Shown: positions 1-12,300 of the stretch, one piece after another | Numbering within the stretch: the stretch's first letter is position 1 | Layout of the letters: every line of letters starts with the position of its first letter | From: a virus | IMG/VR virus record: IMGVR_UViG_3300044673_000155 | Span: 1 to 56,852 of that record | Reading direction: 5' to 3' (one strand) | Length of the DNA stretch: 56,852 nt | The notes under the pieces: model-generated | The model's input: the letters and a program-made list of their open reading frames with translations, nothing else | Told to the model about the DNA's origin: nothing | The model's database searches: none | Position numbers and translations under genes: made by a program

Positions 1-282
1 AGGATCGTGGCGTTGATGACCAGGAAGCCCACGACTTGGCGGTGAAGTATTCTACCGAAGGTAAGACCAACACCACCCACGAAATAGCTTCCCTGGCTGC
101 ATCGATCATGAAACAGGACGTTACCGGTAAGGTAACGCTTGAGGAAGCGATGGACCAGGCGCGAAAGGCTCTCAACACTGACCAGCCGGCCAAGAAGCAG
201 GCCAAGCCGCGCCCGCCGCTCGATGCGTTCGACACCAATAAGCAGCCGTCTGACACGCCACTTGCTGACGACTTTCTCTATC
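1..282. repeat. Direct repeat of the window ends, copy 1
   Basis: Positions 1-282 match 56571-56852 with eight substitutions, all between 128 and 209 (128, 134, 146, 149, 164, 200, 203, 209). Seven are synonymous in the shared gene and one changes Glu to Asp. The repeat sits inside a coding gene, so it looks like the overlap of a circular or circularly permuted molecule rather than a functional terminal repeat. Confidence 0.9.
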
Positions 283-293
283 CCAAGAAATAA
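1..293 (+). CDS. C-terminal part of virion-associated protein (5' truncated by window start)
   Basis: An open frame enters from the window edge (codons in phase from position 3) and stops at TAA 291-293. The same sequence, in the same frame, is the 3' end of the open gene starting at 55529, so this is the missing C-terminus of that gene. If the ends are joined at 56570/1 the full protein is about 444 residues. The tail is hydrophilic (lysine and proline rich, ending in LYPKK). It lies 14 bases upstream of the giant polyvalent gene and is probably co-transcribed with it. No domain is recognised. A TTG at 36 could be called as a start, but that would be an artefact of truncation. Confidence 0.85.
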   Translation, partial: DRGVDDQEAHDLAVKYSTEGKTNTTHEIASLAASIMKQDVTGKVTLEEAMDQARKALNTDQPAKKQAKPRPPLDAFDTNKQPSDTPLADDFLYPKK

Positions 294-307
294 CGGAGCC
301 TGAGAAC

Positions 308-3300
308 ATGCCTCTTGACATTATCAAAGCCCGACAAGCCGGTTACAGTGACGATGAAATAGCGGACTACCTTAACAAGGAACGCGAAGTCAGCGACCTT
401 GCTGCTACGTACAAGCGCCAGCGGTCCTTGGAGACGGAACCCCGCATTGACTTTGCAACTGCCGGAAGGGTCCAGCGACCGGCCGCCGAAGGGCTGACGG
501 ATGGCGTCAATATGTACCCGGCCGGGATTACTGCCGATCCACTTGGCCAGGATATGCAGAATCAGGCGCTCGCCCCGAGAATCCCGAGGCCGACACCGGT
601 TGTTGAGTCCGAGCAGCAGTCACCGGACCTGGTGGCAGCGTTCAACCTGTCGGGTATTTCCGACCGCCAACGGGCCACGTCCGGTTACCTCGAAGAGTCT
701 CCTGTTGTCCCGACCGCTGGTAATAATGACGTGGGGTGGATAGCCCCCGGGTCACCACGAAAAGGGCTCACGTATGACGCAAGCATAGCCACACCGAGAG
801 GCCGTGAAGAAGCTCAGTTCATCCGACAGGAGTATGGTAACAAGCCGATCCTCACCGCAGCGACACAGGCAGCGGAAACAGTCAGCCTGCTATCCTTCCC
901 CGTGGCCAGTGCTTTCGACAACATCACCGGCAACGATGCTCAGAAGGAGCGCATAGCCGGAAACATAGAAGACCTCCAGGGTTTCAAGCGTGAGCAGGCC
1001 CCGAGCGAAAAAGTCGGGCCGGTCGGAAAGTTCATCCGTACCGGGGAAGAGCTCGCAACAGGAATAGCCGCCATGGGACCGGCCGCCGGGATCACTTTCC
1101 CGGCCCAAGCGTTTACCGGTACCGCTCTTGACTCACTCGACCAGGGCATAGATCCGACCGTAGCAAGTGCAAGGGGGATACTGTCAGCTGCAGCAACCAC
1201 GGCCATGATGGCCGTTCCCTTGGCCGGTAAGTCGGTGGTGCAGGGGATTTCCCGGGGGGTTGCGTTCAACCCCGCCTTGGGCATTGCAGAGCGGACAGCA
1301 GACAAGGCGATCCTCGAAGGAGCCGGTTATGATCAGGCCGCTTCCGAGGTCAACCCGTTTGGAGCTGGTGAAATCAGCCACGATGCGCTCATGGGCGTTC
1401 TATTCAGTCTGCATCAAAACGTCGGCAAGTCGAACAGGACCATCCCGACAGAACGTGGCGATGTCGCAGTCAAAAAGCCATGGACAACCGGCGATGCTGT
1501 CGAAGACTTCATCCCGTTTGGTGATATTGCGAAGAGTTCCTGGAGCATGAAGGACATAAACTCTTTCTTTGCCGAAGAGCTCAAGCCCGTCAAGGAAGGT
1601 CTCAAGGAACGGGGCTGGTCCGCCAGGGAGATAAACGATTACATCTTGAACAAGTTCAAGAGCGCATCCGCCGACGCAAAGGCCAAGTACGACGCATGGC
1701 GAGCGGAGCAGAAGCACGACACTCCGACCATTGAAACCGCGAATACCGAACCGCCGGCAGAGACCGCACAAACGGCAGCACCCGAGCCGGAACCAAAACC
1801 GGCACCGAGCGGTGAAGCGGCTGCGGTGCCGATCACTTCCCAGCATGTCGGGGAAACAGTCACTGACGGGAACAGGACCGGGATACTCTCCGCAGCAAAG
1901 GGCAAGAAGGCTACGGTCTTCTGGCACGACACCGGATTGCCCGGGGCTGTATCCATCAGCAAATTGCAACTGTCACCGAATCAAACGGAGGTAAAAAGTA
2001 ATGGAGAACCCGATGCCAACATGCCCGGTGTGCAAGACGCCGGGAGTGCGGTGGACAATGGGCGGATGGAAGTGCCCGCACTGCAAGGTGAGACTGAGCG
2101 AAAAGGAGATGAATCTCAACCCCAGCCAGCCGCAACAGTAGAGGGGACAGTGGCCGGGCCAAAGGCCATCGGGTTGCTTGACGCCATACCCGACGCCCGT
2201 GCCCCCGAGAAAAGCACCCCCACCGCCGGCATGTATTCAGATTTTGCCAAGAAGCGGACACAGTTCAACCCTGCATCGCAGGGACTTTCAACCACGGAGG
2301 ACGCGACCAATGAAGTGCCCAAAATGCGGGAAGAAGCAAGGCAGAAGGAACAAGTGCCACCAGTGCGGGGAGCCGATGTAAAACAGCCGTGGGAAATGGA
2401 TGACGTTGCATGGTTCAAACATGCGGAGGGTGGCAAGCTGCACCAGGCTACCGGCAAGTCAATACCGGGTGAGGACCAGGTAAAAAACCCCGTGGTAATT
2501 GGCCGCATGAATGGATATCCGGAACAGGACATAGCCCATTTCTACGCAGCTCGGGAAGGTGCCTTCAACGGTTTAGGCGGCAATGACCTTATGGATGCCG
2601 TTGAACGAGCCTATGAGGCTTATAAGCGAGATGCCCTCGAAGCCAACAAAAACACCCCCGGCAAGGTGTCGAAAACCGATAAATGGGAAGAGGCTCAAAA
2701 AGAAGTAAACAGTATTTATCCGACTATCAAGGAATTGAAGAAGCCTGAGTCAAACCATATCGTCATGGACATACAAACCATGCACGGCGGGCAATCAGGA
2801 AAGAAAATAGCGGCCCCGTATGATGGCACTGAAAAAGACGCTTTGCGGGTAGCGAAGGCATTAAAGCTGTACGCCTCCGAAGAGTTCAACGCCTCCATGC
2901 GCGAGTCCGCTGTCTTCGCTACAGGTGCAAACGCTGAACCCGTGTACGCCTTCACCCAAGGGGAAGGAGTAACCGAGATTCATAAAATGGCACAGCCCGA
3001 CAATGCCCAGGCGGAACAGATCGAGACCACGCTCAAGCCTGAAAAGCAGGAGTTCGTCCGCTCTAAGATAACCGAACTCGGGGATCGCGAGTCTGCCCTC
3101 CAGTTCATCACCGAGAAGTATGGGAAAGGTTCGGAACTGGCCAAGTTCGCCATGAGGGTAACCGATCAGCTTTACCCTGAAACTGAAAAGCCAGTCCAGC
3201 GCAAGGATGGTGAACCCAAGGGGGCCAATGCAACAGAGCTAACAGTCTATCATGGTAGTTATTCTAAAACTCCAATGATCCCTGACTCAAATGGTAATAT

Positions 3301-6300
3301 CTATTATTCAACCAGTAAAAAAACTGCCCGCCTTTATGGCAAAGTAAGCGAAAGCACCATATCAGTTAATAATCCCATGGTAGTAGATGCCGGTGGAAAG
3401 CTTAAAGGTGAATGGGGAAATTACGATGAAGTAATAGACGAAGCACGTTCAAATGGTAATGACGCAGTAATAGTTAAAAACGTAATTGATGTGCCAAGTG
3501 ACATAGAGGAAGGTTATTATAGGGATAGGTTGTATAAATTTAAAAGCGACATAGTAATACCAATAAAAACCACGAAAGATAGTGTTAAACCTCAAGAGGT
3601 ACCTGCACAAGAAAAAGAGCAGGCATCCACTATCTCCAATCCAGCTAAAAAAATACACCCCGTAATTCAGGAGATGATCAACCGAGGGAGTGCAAAGGCT
3701 GACAAGGTCACTGTCTTCAACAAGCACCAGAAGGACATGGCCGGAGTCATGCAGAATTTTGTACGGCCCGAGGCCGGCAACGAGCGCAATCCCACGGTGA
3801 ATAAAACCGAGCTCCCCATCACCCCCGTCAAGCGCGACGAGAAGGCTGCGGCCAAGACCGACAACCCACCGCGGGAAGCCTTTACCGTCACAACGGACAG
3901 CGGGGAACTGCGCATCTTCCCCGGGGATAAGTATCGTATCGAGTTCCACCGTGGCACAGCTGCAGGGACTGATAACATTCCCGAGCAGTCACTCGATGAC
4001 ATCGCCAAGAAATATGCCGAAGCTCTTGGCAGCGGCACCGTCAATACGCTCCATAAAGATTTCGCTGTAGCCATTGTCAATAAGGATGCCGCAGCGTTGA
4101 GATACCTTGCCAACGGGTTAAACGATGTCGGCAAGAGAGTATTTTCAGAAGTCACCGGGGTACCATTGCCACGGCAACAGTCTAAAACATGGGATACCCT
4201 TATGGAGTGGGGCGGTATTGACCCACAGCAGCAAGCTCTGCAGGATGAGCACCGCCAAGCAGGGAGAGCGTGGACCCGGGCGGCCAAGGACCTGGAGGCG
4301 CTGAAAAACGGCGCTGAAGCCGTCAAGCACATTGACAGCTTGATAGAGCAGGGTTTCAATCACTACCACGAAGTAAAGACTGGTAAGGCAAAGATCAGCG
4401 CCTATTTATCAAAAGCCGATGACTTGTCTCACGGACACCTGCTGAACCCGAAAGGCCAGCCCGAAGCATTTAAGGCATACGCGAAGGCTGCGGCGAAATA
4501 TCGCGCAGCTGAAGCATCGTTGGGAGAAACTCCACAGCCGAAACCTGAAGCGGAAAAGAGTGAACCGGAAACCCACGAAGGTATCGCCATAGGCCACGAA
4601 TGGGACTCCCCTTACGGCCGGCAGCGTTTTGCCAGGGTTGACAATGACGGTCCCACCCCGATGTACGTTGTTGAAACCGTCGACAAGCCCGGGGAGATCC
4701 GCAATTACAGACACATTGCCGAAACGGTCAAGCGCGACGAATATGCACTGACTCCTGAGTACCAGACTGAACAAGAGCAACGGAAAGAGACCGCCCGCAA
4801 GAATCAGGAAGCCGCAGAGCAGAAAGCGGCTGCAGACGCCAAGACGGACAGCGAAATCGCCAAGTTCACCGAAGGCATGAGCACTCTCGCAGCCGGCAAG
4901 GCCCGGGCGGCACTGCTCAAGCGGTTCAGCTTTGACGGCAAGGAAATGTCCAGAAAGGAGATGATCGAGCAGCGCATTGCCAAGGGGTACCGCGTGACCG
5001 GGGAAGAGGGCTCACGCCGGTTCGAGACTGCCGATGGATCAGGGCTTGACGAGAAGACCATTGGCAAGACCGCCATGGAGTATGCCGAGTACCTAAGCAA
5101 CGAAACCGAGGAATCGTTACTTAGTGAGCCAGCTAAAGAAACGGAAGTTGTTGATTCACTCCCCGCCCCGGTACAGTCCGAGCCGCAGGCCGAGAAATCC
5201 CTTATTGAGCAGGAAGCAGACTCGCTTGATGCCGCCGGTATCGCCGACCTGATTCATTCAACGATGGAAGAAGAGGCATTGCAGGAGCCCAGCAAGACGA
5301 AAGAAACGAAGCCCGCCACAAAGCGAGCAGTCAAGATGGGAGAAACCACGGCCAAAAAGCGCACAGCGGCCGCAGGAGCGAAGAAAAAAAGAAGCGAGGG
5401 CAAACCTATCTCCCTTGTTGCCGACGCAGCCAGGGAAGCAGGAGAGGGCTTTGCGGAATCGTTCAAAGGTCTCGCCGCTGCATTCGGTGTGGATGAAAGC
5501 AAGCTCGTCACCTTTCCGCCGCACCTTGATCCGGACGCATACGAGAAAGCCCGCCCGCATTTTCAAAGCGCGTGGGAGCACTACAAAACCTCCGGTAAAT
5601 CACTGAAAGAGTTCATCCAGTACCTGGTTCGTACCCTTGGCCAGTACATCAAGAACTTTGCCGACTATCTTGGGTACTTCATTGGCGAAATGAAAGGTAC
5701 TGAAAATTTCGAGAAGGACATGGCAGAGCGTGATACAATAAAGAAAAAAGCGGAGGGGACCGCCCATGATGACACTCGAACAGCTGGCGAACAAAGCGAA
5801 GAAGCACTGGCGAGAGTTCCTACCGGAAATGACCAAGGAACTGGAAGAGGAAGGGACGTTCGAGCAGAACGCTCTGGCAGCGGCGAAAATGACCATGCGG
5901 GAAATAGAGGTCCTGAAAATGAAGGGGTATCAAGACCACGAAGCGGAAGAGGCCGCGCTCCCGTTGTTCATCCTGAAAAAGCCGGAAGTCAGCCTTTAAC
6001 CAGTGAACAGGCGGCGTCTGCTCCCGCGAACGTCCCTGCAGTAAATTTTGTCATCACTCCCGATCTTGGCCTTGGCAAAGGTGGCGAGGTTGCCAAGTTC
6101 AACGACAACATAGCAGCAATCAACATTCTTAAGACGCTTGGCCGCGAAAACCGCAGGGCGACTCCCGAAGAGCAAAAAGCTCTGGCGAAGTACGTCGGCT
6201 GGGGTGGTCTCGCAAACGCTTTCAGGGGCGAGGACGGCAAGCACAAGCCCGACTGGAGAGACAGGGGGGAGCAACTTGAATCGCTCCTGACTCCTGCTGA

Positions 6301-9300
6301 ACTGAAAGCTGCCAGGCGATCAACCCGTAACGCCCACTACACTTCCGAATCGATTGTCAGGGGGATGTGGGGCGCCGTCCAGCGCATGGGCTTTAAGAAC
6401 GGGATCGTTCTTGAACCGTCGGTGGGAACTGGTAACTTTGTGGGCATGACCCCCGAAGGAGTCAACCCCCGTTTCGTCGGCGTTGAATACGACAGCCTGA
6501 CCGCCCGCATTGCCACAGCACTCTATCCGCAATCTGCCGTACTCCATTCCGGTTTTCAAAAACTCGCCATCCCTGATGGTGCCTTCGACCTTGCCATAGG
6601 CAACCCACCGTTTGGTTCCGAGTCTCTTTCCTTCCAGTACAAGCCGGAACTGAAAGGCTTATCGATCCATAATCAATTTTTCATCGCCAGCATGGACGCC
6701 CTGAAGCCTGGGGGGGTTCAGGCGATGGTCGTTTCCCGCTACCTGATGGATGCCCAGGACAGCACAGCCCGCCTCGAACTGGCACAGCGGGCCAAGTTGC
6801 TCGGCGCCGTCCGCCTCCCTGACACCGCTTTCAAGGAGAACGCGAGAACCGAAGTCGTCACGGATATCATCTTCCTGCAGAAGTTGACGCCGGAAGAACA
6901 GCGCAGCATGAAAGACGCAGTGCAGGCGCTCCGGTCCAGGCCCGAAAAGAACGCCGACGATGAGCGAGCCCGTTTGGACCTTGCCGCCCAGGTTCCAGAA
7001 TGGGTGAACACGATAAAACTGGCCGACCCTCTCGGCGGCGAGGACATGGTGGTGAACCGCTACTTTGCCGAGAACCGGCACATGGTTGTCGGTGTGCTGG
7101 AGCGGTCGGGATCAATGCGAGGGAGCAGCGATATTACCGTGAGGTTCGCGGGCAAAGACTTCGATGCACAACTGAATGAAGCACTGCAGCGCCTCCCCCG
7201 GGATATCATCAAGAATGAAACCCCGCTTGAAGCCATCGAGAAGAGACACACCGACCTTGTCGGTTCTCTGCAAATAGGTCTCGAAGGGCTGGAGCACGGG
7301 TCGATTGTCTTCAACCGAAACGGCCAGATTGAGGAGGTCATCGAGAGAGAGACGCCCGAAGGAGGGTATGAGTTCCTGAGAAGGCCGCTCAACCCCGACG
7401 CCTCATGGTCCGACCGGCTTATCATGGGTGCCGACGGAAAGTGGTTCACCGTAGATGATCAGCTTGATGCCGAAGGAAACAAGGTAAAGCTGGTCGACGC
7501 TTCAGGGAAGGAAACGAAGCGCAACGCAAAGGTACGCAACACCTTTGAATCGGAGGCCGATATCCCCGCAACAATGCGCCTGGGGCAGTCCCGATACGAG
7601 CGCCTTGTTTCCCTTATCGGGATCCGCGACCTACTCAAGCGGCAAATCATCCTCGAAACCGAAGACAGCCCCGCGGCCGACATGGATTCGAACAGGGAGA
7701 AGCTGAACAAAGCCTACGACGATTTCGTGTCCAAGCACGGGTTACTTAACTCCCCCAAGAATGAAGGGCTGATATCTGACATGCCGGATGGGGCGCTGAT
7801 TGTGGCCCTTGAGAACAACTACAAGCCGACCATATCGAAAGAGCGGGCCAAGAAACTCGGGGAACTGCCCCGGGAAGAGTCAGCCGACAAGGCGCCCATA
7901 CTCAGCAAGCGCGTTGTCATTCCGTATGAACCACCTTCAAAAGCTGCGTCACCGGCAGACGCCCTTATCGTCACCATGGCGGAATCCGGACAGGTCGACC
8001 TTGACCGCCTTGCGGCACTCCTTGGAACCGATCACGATGGCGTTATCAAGTTGCTTCATAACGACATGACGGAACCGTTGATCTTCTTCGACCCTGAGTT
8101 AAAAAGTTGGCAGACCAGGGACCAGTACCTATCCGGCCAGGTTAAACGCAAACTGTTGGCGGCCCAAGAGACCGGCGTAGAAAAGAACATCGCCGCACTG
8201 GAGGCAGTCCAGCCGGAACCATGGACCGCTGATAAGGTAACTGCCATCATCTCCGGTACCTGGATACCCGTTGACGTGTACGAATCATTCATCGAGCACC
8301 TGACCGGAGAGCGTGGCAAAGTGGTTTTCTCTGCCATTACCAACTCGTTTTCGGCGGACGTGCCAAACACGGCGAAGGCAGCTGATTACAAGACCGCGCA
8401 CACTGACCTTCCCTACCTGCTGAACCAGATGCTCAACAGCATGTCGATCAAGGCCACGACAAAAGACGCGGACGGCAATACTATTTTCCTCGCAGACGAG
8501 ACGGCCCTTGCCAATATGAACGTGAAGCGAATCCATGAAGAGTTTTCCGATTGGGTCTTCGCGGACGGGGATCGCCGGCGACGGCTGGTGGATATCTTCA
8601 ACGAAAAATTCAATGTCAGGGTGCAGCGGCAATACGACGGCTCTCACCTGTTCCTCCCGGGTAAGGTCCCCGACATCATCATAAGCATGAGGCGACACCA
8701 GAAGAACGCAATATGGAGGGGCATACAGGAGCGGTTCACCCTCTACGACCACGCCGTAGGTGCCGGCAAGACATTTACCGCCATCGCCAGGGCCATGGAA
8801 CGTCGCCGCATGGGTCTTTCACGTAAGCCGATGATTGTTGTCCCGAATCACATGGTCGAGCAGTTCGCCTCCGACGTGTACCGTCTGTATCCTGGGGCGA
8901 AGATGCTCGCCGCGGGCAAGAAGGATTTCGACACACAGAACCGGCGCCGGCTCTTCGCCAAAATCGCAACCGGCGATTGGGATATCGTGATTGTCCCTCA
9001 TTCCTCGTTCAAATTCATTTCCATCTCACCTGAAGCCGAAGAGCGATACCTGGAAAAGGAGATCCAACTCGCCAAGGACGCCATTGCAGAAGCTGAAGAG
9101 CAGGCGGCAGAAGACGGGCACACCGGATGGCGCAAGCCGTTCAACGTGAAACAGGCTGAAGCACTGGCCGAGAAACTGGAAACCAGGATGGCCGGGTTGA
9201 AGGCAAAGAAGCACGACCGCCTGCTTACTTTCGAACAGCTGGGAGTTGATGACCTGACCGTTGACGAAGCCCATGAGTTCAAGAATCTGTTCTACTCTTC

Positions 9301-12300
9301 GCGCATGAGCGGCGTCAGGGGGATGGGCGATAGATCGGGATCAGAGAAAGCGTACGATCTTTACCAGAAGGTCCGTGTGCTCCGCGACTCCCCCACCGGG
9401 TCGGTCACCTTCATGACCGGGACGCCGATCAGTAACAGCGCTGTGGAGATGTACACCATGATGCGCTACCTTGCCGCCGACGAGCTCAAAGAGCAGGGGC
9501 TTGAACATTTCGACGCATGGCGGGCTCAGTATGTCGATGCGTCAACAGCATGGGAGCCGACAGAATCTGGCCGGTTGAAGGAAGTCACCCGCCTGGGCCG
9601 CAGCTGGTCGAACATGCGTTCACTGATGGACCTGTACTATTCATTCACCGATGCGGTGTCCATCGAGGATATACAGCGGTGGTACGAAGAGGACAACAAC
9701 GGTCAGCACTTCCCCATCCCGAAGGTAAAAGGTGGCACACGGACAAAGGTTATTGTCCAGCCGACCCAGGCGCAGAAGGACTTGCTGCAGGGTATTCTCG
9801 ACGGATTCGACGGGCTCGACAGCATCGAGAACCCGAACGAGCGCAACGCCGCACGTCTCCGCCTCATGGACAGAGCACGGAAAGTCTCTCTTGACGCTCG
9901 CGCCGTTGATCCTTCCCTCGATACCAAGGAAGTCGGCGGGAAACTCCAGGTTGTATCAGAACAGGCCAAACGCATTTACGACCAGTGGAACGAGGACAAA
10001 GGCACACAGCTTATTTTCCTCGATCGATCGGTACCGAAGAGCAAGGGCGATGACAAGATTCTGAAACAGTACGACGGGCTCATAACGAAGCGCGACGACG
10101 CAATGAGGCGCGGAGATGAAGCGGCATATATGGCCGTGGTCGAAGACCTTGAAAAGTACGACGCCAATGAGATGGAGGAACTGAGAAGGGCGCAGACTGG
10201 CGGCTGGAATGCCTATCAGCAGATAAAAGACAACCTTGTAGCCATGGGGATACCTGCCAAGGAAATACGCTTTGTGCAGGAGGCAACAACCGACGTTCAG
10301 AAGCAGGCCCTGTTCGATGCAGTCAGAGGCGGCGAGATTCGGATCCTTATCGGGTCGACACCGAGGATGGGCGCCGGCACGAACGTACAGGACCGGCTCG
10401 TTGCTCTGCATCACGTTGATGTTACCTGGAAGCCTTCAGACATCGAACAGCGCGAGGGTCGGATTGTCCGCCAGGGTAACAAGCTCCTGGAGAAGTACGG
10501 CGAAGATTTCGAAGTTGAGATACTGCCCTATGCGACAGAACTCACCGTTGACGCGAAGATGTGGAGCCTGAACTCGACCAAACTGAAGACGATCAACGGT
10601 ATCCGCAAGTACAGCGGCGAGTTCAACATGGATTTCGAAGACGAGGAATCGGTGAGCATGTCGGAAATAGCCGCTCTCGCTTCCGGCAATCCGTTGATGC
10701 TGGAGCGCGTCAAGCTCGACTCTGAAATAAACCAGCTTGAAATGCTGCGCAGAGGGTGGAACCGGCAGGCAATGGCCTTGAATGACCGTATTGATGAAGC
10801 GCAGAATATCATTGCCGATTATCCGGAGAAGATCGAGCAGGCGAAGCATGACGCCGAGGCCATCAGCCAGGCCCTTGACCAAGTGATAACGTCCTCCGCA
10901 GGCAAGGCAATCACCGTTGAAGGGACGAAATACAACACCCGTATCGATGCAGCCAAGGCAATATCTGCAGAAGTGGAGCGGCAGCAGGATGGCAACGAGA
11001 AGGCCCGTTATTCGGTTAACGTCGACGGAGAGCAGTTGACCTCGAAGATGGCCATAGAGGACGCGCTCGAACATGCCTATGGGGATGTTGAGCCTTTCTC
11101 GATGACAATCGGCAAGGTCGAAACCGCACAACGTAAAGTCGCAGCTAAGGAACTGGCAACCATCGCAAACGATATTGTCGCGAAGATGGACAGGGACGCA
11201 GCAAAAACCATGGCAAGGCGTGTCGGCTCCTGGCTCGGGATGCAGCTTGAAGTGGATGTCGCCAATTCGTGGGGTGATCTTGTCGCTGAAGTCAGCCTCG
11301 TTAACGGGGACAAAAAGACCGTCCTCACTGAGAGAGGTAAACGGATACTGCGGAAAGAGGCCAAGAGCGAAGGGGCATTCTCCCCGCAGTACTTCAGGGC
11401 GCTACTGAACGATGCTGAACGGAGCCTTAGCCAGCTGGCATCCGGCGGCTCTGCCCGGTATTACGAAAACAGGCTGGCAGCCGCAGAAAAGGACATGCCG
11501 CAACTCCAGGAGCAGGCCGCAACGAAAAAAGAGTTCCCGAAGCAACAGGAGCTCGAAGACAAGCGGGCGCGGCTGGAGGAAGTCATCACCCTCCTGTCAG
11601 ATAAGCAACAGGCTCCCGAAGAGGAAGGAGTCGCGGAAGATACCACAAGGAGTGCTCAGGCATCGAGCAGCGTGACTCTCGACATGCTGGGGCTCCAGCA
11701 GGCTTACGAACGCCTTGCCAACAGCAGCACGGCAAGAGACGGAGCGGAGGCGTTGAGGCAGGCCGGGGCACATTTCTACGCCAAGGGCAATCAGACGTGG
11801 CGCGAGTGGCGCGCCGCCATGAAAGAGTTCCTTGGCAAGTTGTTTAAGAAGTTCGCAGGGATGCTGGAAAAGCTGTACCGCGAGCTCAAGGCCGACGCGA
11901 AATGGTGGGGTCAGATTGCCAAGGAGGAAATTGACAATCTCTCTGCAGACATGAATGACATCTACGGTAAAGACCTGAAGCAGGCATACCTGAAGGGGAA
12001 AGGGCTTTACCAGCGCAGCCCCTTGAACAACGAGCGCGGCAGTTTCTCTATCAAGAAAGCGACCGGGGCCGAAGATGACATCATCCCGGCAATGAAAGCG
12101 GCCGGCGTCAGTCTGGTCAAATCGTGGGATAGCGTTCTCCGAGTGTTCGCCCCGGCATCCCGGGCGCCTGTCGCACGGCGCACGGCACTCAACCTGCGTG
12201 AGCTCGGCAGCAAGAAGGCAAGAAGGCTGGACCAGATCGCCGCGGCCATCGAACCGGCTCGGGAATACTTTGACCGCCATGGGGGGAAGATCACCGATCC

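Noticed and set aside
1731-1994. Plus-strand nested ORF of 87 codons in the giant gene
   Set aside because: No binding site and an Arg/Pro-rich shadow-type product, unlike the zinc-ribbon ORFs at 2001 and 2310.
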